64,000 bases of DNA from Atopobiaceae bacterium. GTDB lineage: Bacteria > Actinomycetota > Coriobacteriia > Coriobacteriales > Atopobiaceae. How positions within the stretch are numbered: the stretch's first letter is position 1; every line of letters starts with the position of its first letter. The notes below the pieces were generated by a model. That model worked only from the letters and a program-made list of their open reading frames with translations. It was not told the DNA's origin and made no database searches. Positions 8,676 through 16,685 of the stretch are shown piece by piece. The position numbers were made by a program, and so were the translations under genes. The DNA lies in the NCBI GenBank assembly GCA_030525685.1, contig JAUNEG010000005.1:1-64000 (forward strand), in the 5' to 3' direction.

Positions 8676-8742
8676 GGCGGTCGCAGGCTTTCACGCAGGA
8701 GTGCGCTTCGCGGAACTCCCGCTTAGAAAGCCTGCGACCGCC
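8676..8742. terminator. Long hairpin after purL with conserved apex
   Basis: Arms of 17 bp, GGCGGTCGCAGGCTTTC at 8676-8692 and its perfect complement at 8726-8742, enclose a loop. On the minus strand the loop reads GTTCCGCGAAGCGCAC, the same apex as at about 4801 and 23812. Its position directly after the purL stop suggests a terminator, but there is no U-tract. Confidence 0.65.
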
Positions 8743-8777
8743 GACGCAGCTCGTAAAATGTCGAGGTAGTTTCTGTT

Positions 8778-9746
8778 GTGAGTGATTCCCAGCCCAAGCC
8801 ATTCATCGCCACGACGCCGGGGGTGGTGTTGGCGTGTCTGGCATCGTGCCTTCTGTGGGGCTCGGCGTTCCCGTGCGTGAAGATCGGCTACGAGCTGTTC
8901 GCAATCGACGCCGCGGACGTCCCGTCGATCCTCGTGTTCGCGGGCACGCGCTTCGTGATCGCAGGCCTCATGGTGGCCGCGGGCATGAGCGTGGCGCAGC
9001 GCCGGGCGTTCGTGCCGGCGCGGCGTGACCTGCCGTACGTGACCGCGCTCGCGACCTTCCAGACGATCCTGCAGTACATCCTCTTCTACGTGGGACTGGC
9101 CAACTGCGCGGGCGTGACGAGCTCAATCCTGGAGGCGAGCAACTCGTTTCTCTGCGTCCTGCTGGCCGCGCTCGTGTTCCGCTTCGAGCGGCTTACGGGA
9201 CGCAAGGTGCTGGGATGCGTCGTCGGCTTTGCCGGCGTGGTGCTGGTGAACGTCGCGGGCGAGGACGGCGGCCTCAGCTTCACGCTCGCGGGCGAGGGCA
9301 TGGTGCTCGCGTCCACCGTCGCCGCCGCCACGTCGAGCAACCTCGCCAAGCTCTTCTCGCGCGACCACGATCCCGTGCTGCTCTCCGGCTGGCAGTTCGT
9401 CCTCGGCGGCGCCGTGCTGCTCGCGGCAGGGCTCGCCCTCGGCGGACGAATCGCCCCCGCCGACGCCGGGAACCCGCTCTCCGCGCTTGCGCTTCTCGCC
9501 TACCTGGGCTTCATTTCCGCAGGCGCCTACTCGCTGTGGTCGGTCGCGCTGGCCGCGAACCCCGTCTCGCGCGTCGCGGTCTTCGGATTCATGAACCCGG
9601 TCTTTGGCGTGCTGCTCTCCGCCGCCCTTCTCGGCGAGACCGACGTGGTGAGCCCCGCGGTCTCCGTCGTCGCGCTCGCCCTGGTGAGCGCGGGCATCGT
9701 GATCGTTAACCGACGCGATGACCAGGCGTGCGCCGCGGACGGGTAA
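8778..9746 (+). CDS. EamA/DMT superfamily permease
   Basis: The 322-residue product has about ten predicted membrane segments arranged as two EamA repeats. It begins with the typical LASCLLWGSAFPCVKIGYE segment, and the second half includes FISAGAYSLWSVAL and FGFMNPVFGVLLSA, followed by a late glutamate (LLGE) motif. Such proteins are inner-membrane drug/metabolite exporters or uptake permeases; the substrate cannot be read from sequence. The start is GTG at 8778 after a weak GAGGT site. It is followed 34 bp later by the serpin gene, possibly on one transcript. Confidence 0.9.
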   Translation: MSDSQPKPFIATTPGVVLACLASCLLWGSAFPCVKIGYELFAIDAADVPSILVFAGTRFVIAGLMVAAGMSVAQRRAFVPARRDLPYVTALATFQTILQYILFYVGLANCAGVTSSILEASNSFLCVLLAALVFRFERLTGRKVLGCVVGFAGVVLVNVAGEDGGLSFTLAGEGMVLASTVAAATSSNLAKLFSRDHDPVLLSGWQFVLGGAVLLAAGLALGGRIAPADAGNPLSALALLAYLGFISAGAYSLWSVALAANPVSRVAVFGFMNPVFGVLLSAALLGETDVVSPAVSVVALALVSAGIVIVNRRDDQACAADG

Positions 9747-9780
9747 GATGGGGGCAGACTTCCCGACGAAGGGAGACGCC

Positions 9781-11013
9781 ATGATCCGCCGCATCCTCGG
9801 AGTCGCCGCCCCTGCCCTCGTTGCCGCCTCGCTGCTCGTCGGGTGCGGCGGCAACAACCTCACGGCAACGGAGCTCACCGCCGGCATCGAGCCCGCAGAC
9901 GCCGCCTCGCTCGAGACCGGAGAGGGGACGGACACCTACGACTTCGCCCTCGACCTGCTGCGACAGAGCGCCGACGGCGAGAACGCGCTCGTCTCCCCGC
10001 TCTCGGTGCTCTCTGCGCTCGCCATGACGGAAAACGGCGCCGACGGCGAGACCCTCGCGCAGATGGAGCAAGTCACGGGCATGAGCGTGGGCGAGCTCAC
10101 GGACCTGCTCCAAGCCTACGGGGCCCTGGTCGACGACGGTCCGCTCTCCGTTGCCAACTCCGTCTGGCTGCGCGACTCAGACGGCCTCGTCGTGGAGGAC
10201 GACTTCCTCGAGACGTGCGGCGAGCGCCTCGGGGCGCAGGTCTTCTCGGCGCCCTTCGACGACTCCACCGTGGCCGACGTCAACGCGTGGATCAGCGAGA
10301 AAACCCACGAGATGATTCCCAGCATGCTCGAACGGATCTCCGAAGACGCGCAGCTTCTCCTGGTGAACGCGCTTGCGTTCGAAGGCGGCTGGGAGGACCC
10401 CTTCGATTCCGAGCTGGTCTCGCCCGACACGTTCACCCGTGAGGACGGCACCGAACGGGACGTCACGATGATGCGCTCGACGGAGGACAGCTACCTGGAG
10501 AACGAGCTGGCGACCGGCTTCGTCAAGCCGTACGAGGGCTACGACTACGCCTTCGTGGGGCTGCTGCCCGCCGAGGGCGTGACCGTGGACGAGCTGCTTG
10601 CGAGCCTCGACGGGAGCGCGCTGGAGGAGCTGCTCACGCCCGTGGAGGGCGCTGGCGCTGATATTGGGCTCCCCAAGTTCACGGCCGCCTACGAGGCGGA
10701 GCTCGGGGACGCGCTGCGGGCGCTCGGGATGACGGACGCCTTTGACCCCGACCTCGCGGACTTCTCTCGCATGGGCACCTCCGACCGGGGTCCGCTCGCC
10801 GTGGGAGGCGTGCTGCACAAGACGTTCATCGACGTCAACGAGGAGGGCACGCGCGCCGCGGCGGCCACGGTCATCGCGATGGACGCCGCCGCTGCCCCCG
10901 GCGACCCCATCGAGTACCACGAGGTCATCCTCGACCGGCCCTTTGTCTACCTCATCATGGACCTACGCTGTGACCTGCCGGTCTTTATCGGCACCTACAT
11001 GGGCACGGAGTAG
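9781..11013 (+). CDS. Serpin-family protease inhibitor lipoprotein
   Basis: The 410-residue product begins with a lipoprotein signal ending in a LLVGC lipobox, so it should be anchored on the outer face of the membrane. The rest is a full serpin fold with SPLSVLSALAMTENGADG, NALAFEGGWEDPF and a hinge near residues 353-364 (NEEGTRAAAATV). Smooth alanines in the hinge indicate an inhibitory serpin. Counting along the loop puts P1-P1' at Ala-Ala, which would suit elastase-like proteases; that is inference. Related serpins in gut Bifidobacterium inhibit host neutrophil elastase. AGGGAG precedes the ATG. Confidence 0.93.
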   Translation: MIRRILGVAAPALVAASLLVGCGGNNLTATELTAGIEPADAASLETGEGTDTYDFALDLLRQSADGENALVSPLSVLSALAMTENGADGETLAQMEQVTGMSVGELTDLLQAYGALVDDGPLSVANSVWLRDSDGLVVEDDFLETCGERLGAQVFSAPFDDSTVADVNAWISEKTHEMIPSMLERISEDAQLLLVNALAFEGGWEDPFDSELVSPDTFTREDGTERDVTMMRSTEDSYLENELATGFVKPYEGYDYAFVGLLPAEGVTVDELLASLDGSALEELLTPVEGAGADIGLPKFTAAYEAELGDALRALGMTDAFDPDLADFSRMGTSDRGPLAVGGVLHKTFIDVNEEGTRAAAATVIAMDAAAAPGDPIEYHEVILDRPFVYLIMDLRCDLPVFIGTYMGTE

Positions 11014-11429
11014 GCCGCCCGCCACGCGCGAGATTACCTACGAGGAGTGCCGCGAGGTGATCGAGTCCCTGCGCTTCGGCCGGGAGAGCTCGCTCTTTGG
11101 CGTGGAGAAGGACGGATCGTTCAAGGGAGCCATCGGCAACGTCTTCCAGAGCTTTGGCGGGCGCGACTCTACCCCACGCTCGAGGAGAAGGCGGCTCACC
11201 TGCTCTGCTTCGTGGTGAAGGACCACAGCTTCCTCGACGGCAACAAGCGCATCGCCGCGGCGGTCTTCCTGTATTCCTCGATCGCAACCGGGCGCTCTTC
11301 ACGCCGGCGGGCGAGAAGGCCATCCACGACAGCGCGCTCGTTGCCATGACCATCCTCATCGCCGAGTCAGAGCCGGAGGAGAAGGACGTGATGGTGGCGC
11401 TCGTGATGCACTTCCTTAAGAGGGCGTAA
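11014..11429 (+). pseudogene. Fic/Doc-like (RhuM-associated) gene remnant, frameshifted
   Basis: Three reading frames in succession encode a continuous homologue: EITYEECREVIESLRFGRES and GVEKDGSFKGAIGNVFQSFGG, then LYPTLEEKAAHLLCFVVKDH and SFLDGNKRIAAAVF, then RALFTPAGEKAIHDSALVAM up to MVALVMHFLKRA. The Fic catalytic motif is HSFLDGNKR. Frame changes occur near 11165 and near 11270, and no convincing start codon or N-terminal domain exists, so this is a C-terminal remnant. Intact relatives are Fic/death-on-curing AMP-transferase or toxin-like proteins. It follows the serpin stop directly. Confidence 0.85.
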
Positions 11430-11434
11430 GAAAA

Positions 11435-11473
11435 CCGCCCCGACGCCCTTCTCGCGAAGGAGCGTCGGGGCGG
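11435..11473. terminator. Bidirectional terminator
   Basis: Twelve-base perfect arms, CCGCCCCGACGC at 11435-11446 and GCGTCGGGGCGG at 11462-11473, lie between the convergent Fic remnant and malic enzyme gene. The loop contains CTTCTCGCGAAGG. Confidence 0.85.
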
Positions 11474-11507
11474 CCGGCGTGCAAACGTGCCTGCCCCCTT
11501 TGCACAC

Positions 11508-12686
11508 CTAGAGGCGGGCGACGCCGGAGGTGCGGGCGGCCTCGGCCACGGCGGCGGCGACGGCGGGCGCCACGCGCTCGTCGAAGGCGCCGGGGATGAT
11601 GTAGTCGGCGGCGCGGTGCTCGTCGTCCACGAGGCCGGCGATCGCGTAGGCCGCGGCCTCCATCATGTCGTCGTTGATGTCGGACGCGCGCACGTCAAGG
11701 GCGCCGCGGAAGATGCCCGGGAACGCGAGCACGTTGTTGATCTGGTTGGGGAAGTCGGAGCGGCCCGTGGCGGCGACGGCGGCGCCGGCGGCCAGCGCCT
11801 CGTCCGGCATGATCTCCGGCACGGGGTTGGCGCAGGCGAAGATGATCGGGTCGGCGGCCATGGTGCGGACCATGTCCTGGGTGAGCACGCCGGGGGCGGA
11901 CACGCCCACGAAGACGTCGGCGCCCTTGACGGCGTCGGCGAGGCTGCCCTTCACGCCCTCGCGGTTGGTCCAGGTGGCAATCTCGGCCTTCTCGGGGTTG
12001 AGGCCCTCGCGGCCCTCGTAGATGGCGCCCGTGCGGTCGCAGATGATGACGTCCTTGACACCCATGCGCTGCATGAGCTTGGCGATGGAGATGCCCGCGG
12101 CACCGGCGCCGGAGAAGACTACGCGCACGTCGGAGAGCGCACGTCCCGTGAGGCGGCAGGCGTTGATGAGCGCGGCGCAGGTCACGACCGCGGTACCGTG
12201 CTGGTCGTCGTGGAAGACGGGGATGTCGCAGCACTCCTTGAGGCGGCGCTCTATCTCGAAGCAGCGCGGCGCGGAGATGTCCTCGAGGTTGATGCCGCCG
12301 AAGCTACCGGCGATGAGCTCGACGGTGCGGACGATCTCGTCGACGTCCTTGGAGCGCACGCAGAGGGGGAACGCGTCCACGTCCGCGAAGGTCTTGAACA
12401 GGGCGCACTTGCCCTCCATGACCGGCATGCCCGCCTCGGGGCCGATGTCGCCGAGGCCCAGCACCGCGGTGCCGTCAGTGACCACGGCCACCAGGTTGCC
12501 GCGACGGGTGTAGGTGTAGGAGTCCTCCACGTTCTCGGAGATCTTGAGGCACGGCTCGGCGACGCCCGGCGTGTAGGCCACGGCCAGCTCCTCCGGCGTG
12601 GTGATCGGCGCGCGGGTGATCACCTCGACCTTGCCCTGCCATTCCCTGTGCTTGTCCAGCGCGTACTGCTTGGCGTCCTCGGCCAT
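11508..12686 (-). CDS. NAD(P)-dependent malic enzyme
   Basis: The 392-residue cytosolic enzyme decarboxylates malate to pyruvate with reduction of NAD(P). Motifs are AYTPGVAEPC near the N-terminus, AVVTDGTAVLGLGDIGPEAG, FHDDQHGTAVV with the metal-binding acids, the nucleotide-binding loop FSGAGAAGIS, and FACANPVPEI. Length fits the short bacterial class (about 390-400 residues) without a phosphotransacetylase domain. The ATG at 12686 follows AGGAG; a longer upstream frame would run into a repeat array and is not credible. It is monocistronic, with a terminator downstream. Confidence 0.94.
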   Translation of the reverse strand: MAEDAKQYALDKHREWQGKVEVITRAPITTPEELAVAYTPGVAEPCLKISENVEDSYTYTRRGNLVAVVTDGTAVLGLGDIGPEAGMPVMEGKCALFKTFADVDAFPLCVRSKDVDEIVRTVELIAGSFGGINLEDISAPRCFEIERRLKECCDIPVFHDDQHGTAVVTCAALINACRLTGRALSDVRVVFSGAGAAGISIAKLMQRMGVKDVIICDRTGAIYEGREGLNPEKAEIATWTNREGVKGSLADAVKGADVFVGVSAPGVLTQDMVRTMAADPIIFACANPVPEIMPDEALAAGAAVAATGRSDFPNQINNVLAFPGIFRGALDVRASDINDDMMEAAAYAIAGLVDDEHRAADYIIPGAFDERVAPAVAAAVAEAARTSGVARL

Positions 12687-12856
12687 GGATGCTCCTATCT
12701 CGCGGGCCGGCAATCGCCGGCCTCCTTTCACGCCACACACAAGTTTAGTCTCGCGCCGGCGGAAGCGGAACGCATTTCTCGACTTTTGACACTGGCTGGG
12801 GTTACCGCCGCAGGCCGGGTCGCATCGGCGGAGCTCACCACTTTGGTGCTGCGGCC

Positions 12857-13129
12857 GTCCCGGAAACAGCGATGTTCTCCGCCTTGGCGAAAGGGGCGTC
12901 CGAGAATTGGCGACCTTCTCCGCCTGGCAGGTCTTCTCGTCCCGAAAAGAGGGAGGTTCTCCGCCTAGGTGGCCCCCGACGCGGAGAAGGTCGCCGTTTC
13001 CGGGACGTGCGCACCACGCAGCCGGAGAAGGTCGCCATTTCCGGGACGAGAAGGACGCACGCTCGGGGAACATCGCCGATTCCGGGACAGCCGTGGATCT
13101 CGAGCGGAGAAACCCCTCGTTTTGCGGAC
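12857..13129. repeat. Seven-unit 41-bp-pitch repeat array, copy 1
   Basis: Seven 26-bp units, each close to GCGGAGAAGGTCGCC followed by ATTTCCGGGAC, fill the region upstream of malic enzyme. Minus-oriented units start at 12857, 12898 and 12939; plus-oriented units start at 12981, 13022, 13063 and 13104. Same-direction units are exactly 41 bp apart and the halves face each other across a 16-bp centre. Units are imperfect dyads (CGGAGAA and TTTCCGG). 12687-12856 contains the malic enzyme leader and nothing else I can identify. A second array with identical layout is at 44987-45259. Confidence 0.9.
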
Positions 13130-13166
13130 CCGTCCAGGCCCATCCAAGCCCGCCCGACCCGCGCCC

Positions 13167-13430
13167 CTACGCCAGCGCGATGCCGCCCAGCCAGCCCCAG
13201 CGCGGCTCGCACGCCGCGCAGAGGTCCTCCCCCATGGCCGGCGTGACCAGCGCGCACTCCACCAGCCGTCGCTGCAGCGTCCCGGCGCCGAGAAGCGTCT
13301 GCGGCTCGTGCCCCGCCGGAACCGGGCGCCAGGCCGGCTGCCCGAAGGTCGTGGTCGCGCCGTCGGCGGCGAGAAGCCCGCGCGCCCGCAGCGCCGCCAG
13401 CACCCGCGACCGCATGCCCTTCTCGCCCAT
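13167..13430 (-). CDS. Small protein of unknown function, 87 residues
   Basis: I do not recognise this protein. The frame is supported by almost exclusive G/C at third codon positions, by an ATG at 13430 preceded by GGAGGG, and by its place in an otherwise non-coding gap. The sequence has an arginine-rich N-terminus, a central RPVPAGHEPQTLLGAGTLQR and a C-terminal LCAACEPRWGWLGG with a CxxC pair that might bind metal. There is no signal peptide or membrane segment. It is divergent from galE, and the repeat array lies just downstream. Confidence 0.55.
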   Translation of the reverse strand: MGEKGMRSRVLAALRARGLLAADGATTTFGQPAWRPVPAGHEPQTLLGAGTLQRRLVECALVTPAMGEDLCAACEPRWGWLGGIALA

Positions 13431-13569
13431 GGCGCTCCCTCCGTCACGAAGACGGTACCAGAACGCCCGGACTCAACCGTCCGCCGCGAGCCCGCGCGCG
13501 CCCGTGCCTCGCCGACGTATACTAAAAAGTGGACGAAAGCATCTGTGAGCAACGGGGAAAGGACCCACC

Positions 13570-14625
13570 ATGAGTGAGAAGATCGCGCCCGCCGAGACCT
13601 GCGTGCTCGTGACCGGAGGCGCCGGCTTCATCGGCAGCCACACCGTCGTCGAGCTGCTCCAGGCCGGTTACCAGGTCGTCATCGTGGACGACCTCTCCAA
13701 CGCCTCCGTAAAGGTGCTCGACCGCATCAGGACGATCGTGGGTGACGACGCCGCCGCGCGCATGACCTTCTACGAGGCCGACGTCAACGACCGCGCCACG
13801 CTCGCCAAGATCTTCGACGCGCACCACCCCAGCCGCGTGATCCACTTCGCCGGCTACAAGGCCGTGGGCGAGTCCGTGACCAAGCCCATCGAGTACTACT
13901 CCAACAACATCGGCAACACGCTCACGCTCGTGGACGTCATGCGCGAGCACGGCTGCAAGTCCATCATCTTCTCCAGCTCCGCCACCGTCTACGGCGACCC
14001 GGACTCCCTGCCGCTCACCGAGGAGAGCCCCAAGAAGCCCGCGACCAACCCCTATGGCTGGACCAAGTGGATGATCGAGCAGATCCTCACCGACCTCCAC
14101 ACGGCCGACCCGGAGTGGAACGTCGTGCTGCTCCGCTACTTCAACCCCATCGGCGCACACCCCTCGGGCCTCATGGGCGAGGACCCCAAGGGCATCCCCA
14201 ACAACCTCGTGCCCTACGTCGCGCAGACCGCCATCGGCAAGCGCGACGCCGTCCACGTCTTCGGCAACGACTACGACACCCCCGACGGCACGGGCGTCCG
14301 CGACTACATCCACGTGGTCGACCTCGCCGCCGGCCACGTCGCGGCCCTCGGCTGGATGAACGGTCGCACCGGCGTGGAGATCTTCAACCTGGGCACGGGC
14401 ACGGGCACCTCGGTGCTGCAGATCGTCGAGGCGTTCTCCGCCGCCTGCGGCCACGAGATCCCCTACGTCATCGAGCCCCGTCGCGCCGGCGACGTCACGG
14501 CCAACTACGCCGACTGCTCCAAGGCCCGCGAGCTCATGGGCTGGGAGGCCAAGTTCGACATCAAGGACATGTGCCGCGACTCCTGGAACTGGCAGTCCCA
14601 CAACCCCGACGGCTACGAGGGCTAG
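13570..14625 (+). CDS. galE: UDP-glucose 4-epimerase
   Basis: GalE interconverts UDP-glucose and UDP-galactose (Leloir pathway, envelope sugar supply). The 351-residue protein shows the NAD-binding GGAGFIGSHTVVELL motif, the SSSATVYGDP serine motif, and the catalytic YxxxK in NPYGWTKW with Tyr near residue 162 and Lys near 166. ADCSKARELMGW near the C-terminus is typical. AAAGGA precedes the ATG. Sixteen bases separate it from the polyprenyl synthase gene, suggesting co-transcription. A TATACT -10-like box is at about 13517. Confidence 0.96.
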   Translation: MSEKIAPAETCVLVTGGAGFIGSHTVVELLQAGYQVVIVDDLSNASVKVLDRIRTIVGDDAAARMTFYEADVNDRATLAKIFDAHHPSRVIHFAGYKAVGESVTKPIEYYSNNIGNTLTLVDVMREHGCKSIIFSSSATVYGDPDSLPLTEESPKKPATNPYGWTKWMIEQILTDLHTADPEWNVVLLRYFNPIGAHPSGLMGEDPKGIPNNLVPYVAQTAIGKRDAVHVFGNDYDTPDGTGVRDYIHVVDLAAGHVAALGWMNGRTGVEIFNLGTGTGTSVLQIVEAFSAACGHEIPYVIEPRRAGDVTANYADCSKARELMGWEAKFDIKDMCRDSWNWQSHNPDGYEG

Positions 14626-14641
14626 GCGGGACGAGAAGAAC

Positions 14642-15685
14642 ATGGCAAGCCCCTTCGTTGACTACCTCGGTCGGCGCCTGCCCCTCGTGGAGCGGGCGCT
14701 GACGGATGCCGCGGCAGCCCCGCTCACGGACGGCGCCGCGGCGGCCGACCTGAGCCGCTACCTCTACGACCCGCTCGCGCGCTTCACCGCGTCCGGCGGG
14801 AAGCGCGTGCGTCCCGTGCTCGCGCTCCTCGGCGCGGAGGCCGTGGGCGGGAGCGCGGAGGACGCGCTCTCCAGCGCCGTCGCCGTGGAGCTCTTCCAGA
14901 GCGCCGCCCTGGTCCACGACGACATCGCCGACGAGGGCGAGCTGCGCCGCGGCGAGCCGTGCCTCCACCGGGTGGAGGGCACGGGACTGGCGATAAACGC
15001 CGGAGACCTCGCGCTCACCCAGGTCTTTGAGGTCGTGCTCGGCGATCGTCGCCTGGACGACGCCCGGAAGCTGGGCGTCCTCTCCGACCTCGCGCTCATG
15101 GAGCGCCACACCCTGGAGGGTCAGGCGCTGGACCTCGGCTGGGTGCGCGACGGCCGCTGGGACGTGACGCCGGACGACTACCTCTACATGGTCACGAGCA
15201 AGACCGCCTGGTACTCCTCCGCGATGCCGCTGCACGTGGGCGCGCTGGCGGGCGGCGGCTCGCGCGAGACGGCCGACGGCCTGCTCGCCGTGGGCCTCGC
15301 CGCGGGCGCGGCCTTCCAGCTGCAGGACGACCTGCTCAACCTCGTGGGGGACGGCGACGCCCAGGGCAAGGACCTCCGCACGGACGTCACGGAGGGCAAG
15401 CGCACGCTCGCCGTGGTCTGGGCCCTCGCGCACCTGGGGCCGGAGGAGCGCGCGGAGCTCGTGGCCCTTCTCGACGCGCACACAACGGACGCGGGCGAGC
15501 TGAAACGAGCGGTTGAGCTCATCGAGCTCGGCGGCGGCCTCGAAAGGTGCCGCACCCTCGCGCGCGAGCGCGCCGAGGAGGCGAAGGCCGGCGCGCGCGA
15601 CCTGGCGCGCACCGGCGGCATCTCGGACGAGGCAACCGAGCTGCTATGCTCTATGGCAGACTTTTTCGTGGAACGCGCGAGCTAG
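14642..15685 (+). CDS. Polyprenyl (geranylgeranyl-type) diphosphate synthase
   Basis: A 347-residue all-alpha prenyltransferase that chain-extends isoprenoid diphosphates. The first aspartate-rich motif is DDIAD (residues 93-97, preceded by LVH). The second is DDLLN starting near 229, with Asn in place of the usual final Asp. GGKRVRP near the N-terminus binds pyrophosphate. Product length cannot be deduced reliably; candidates are GGPP or longer polyprenyl diphosphates for quinones or carrier lipids. The ATG follows GACGAGAAGAAC, with no strong Shine-Dalgarno sequence. It lies between galE and a peptidoglycan-binding gene in one apparent operon. Confidence 0.9.
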   Translation: MASPFVDYLGRRLPLVERALTDAAAAPLTDGAAAADLSRYLYDPLARFTASGGKRVRPVLALLGAEAVGGSAEDALSSAVAVELFQSAALVHDDIADEGELRRGEPCLHRVEGTGLAINAGDLALTQVFEVVLGDRRLDDARKLGVLSDLALMERHTLEGQALDLGWVRDGRWDVTPDDYLYMVTSKTAWYSSAMPLHVGALAGGGSRETADGLLAVGLAAGAAFQLQDDLLNLVGDGDAQGKDLRTDVTEGKRTLAVVWALAHLGPEERAELVALLDAHTTDAGELKRAVELIELGGGLERCRTLARERAEEAKAGARDLARTGGISDEATELLCSMADFFVERAS

Positions 15686-15710
15686 GCGCGCAACCCAACC
15701 GGGAGAGACG

Positions 15711-16628
15711 ATGGAAGCGATTCACGAAGGGGCGACCGGGGTCGCCGTCGAGGACATCCAGGAGCGGCTCACGTCGCTCGGCTATGCGATCGAGGAGGAC
15801 GAGCGGAAGGCCCAGCTCTTCGGGCGCTCGACTGCCACCGCCGTCGCGCGCTTCCGCCTGGACCACGGCCTCTCCCTCGGCGACGCCGTCGACACCGCCA
15901 CCTGGTCCGTCCTTGTCGACGAGGGCTACCGGCTGGGCGACAGAACCCTCTACCTGCGTCTCCCCAACTTCCACGGCAACGACGTGCGCCAGCTCCAGGA
16001 GCGCCTCAACGTGCTCGGATTCTCCTGCGGCGAGCCCGACGGCGTCTACGGCGTCCACACGGAGGCCGCGGTGAAGCTCTTCCAGGAGAGCATCGGCGCG
16101 CTGGCGGACGGCATGGCGTTCCCCGACACCTTCGACGCCGTCGAACGCCTGCGCCACGTCTGGGCGGGCAAGCCGGCCGCGGGGCCGCACCCCCAGGGCA
16201 TGATGGGCTTCGCCCGCGCCGCGAGCGTGCTCGAGGACGCCGGGATCGCCATCACCGCCGACGACCCGATCTCCCGCAACGTGGCCGGGCGCATCTGGAA
16301 CCTCGCCCACGCCACGGTCGACGACTGCGCGCTCGAGCTCGTGGATGCCGCCGAGTCCGCGAGCCCGGAGACGCGCGTGCTCATCGTGCTCTCCGCCGAC
16401 CCCCTGCCGGACAACGTCGCGGCGGGCGTGGGCAACCTCTCGCTCGATGGCTTCGACACGCTGCCGCTGCGCCTGCGCACGGCGATCCAGAGCTCCGACA
16501 CCACGCCGAGGGTCATCCGCATCGAGCTCCCCGTGGGCGCTGCCACCTTCACCATGAGCGACGCCCAGACCTTCGCCGTCCTGCTCCTCGACGCGATCTG
16601 CGCCGCCTTCGACCGCCTGGAGCTGTAG
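15711..16628 (+). CDS. Tandem peptidoglycan-binding-domain protein
   Basis: The 305-residue product has two N-terminal PG_binding_1 repeats (VEDIQERLTSLGYAI and VRQLQERLNVLGFSCGEPDG, each followed by a helical TATAVARFR or TEAAVKLFQES segment). A C-terminal half of about 140 residues has no catalytic motif that I recognise, though an amidase-like fold (LIVLSADPLPDNVAAGV) is possible. No signal peptide is visible, so it may work on spore-like or intracellular cell-wall material or be exported by another route. The ATG at 15711 follows GGGAGA. It sits between a prenyl synthase and an AlbA_2 protein. Confidence 0.75.
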   Translation: MEAIHEGATGVAVEDIQERLTSLGYAIEEDERKAQLFGRSTATAVARFRLDHGLSLGDAVDTATWSVLVDEGYRLGDRTLYLRLPNFHGNDVRQLQERLNVLGFSCGEPDGVYGVHTEAAVKLFQESIGALADGMAFPDTFDAVERLRHVWAGKPAAGPHPQGMMGFARAASVLEDAGIAITADDPISRNVAGRIWNLAHATVDDCALELVDAAESASPETRVLIVLSADPLPDNVAAGVGNLSLDGFDTLPLRLRTAIQSSDTTPRVIRIELPVGAATFTMSDAQTFAVLLLDAICAAFDRLEL

Positions 16629-16685
16629 CGGCCCGGGACGGGCGGACGTCGTCACGCCACGCTTCCACACACGTGAGGAGGGCCC

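Noticed and set aside
12857-13073. N-terminal extension of malic enzyme into the array
   Set aside because: The extension encodes repetitive low-complexity peptide from the 41-bp units; AGGAG and the homologous start are at 12686.
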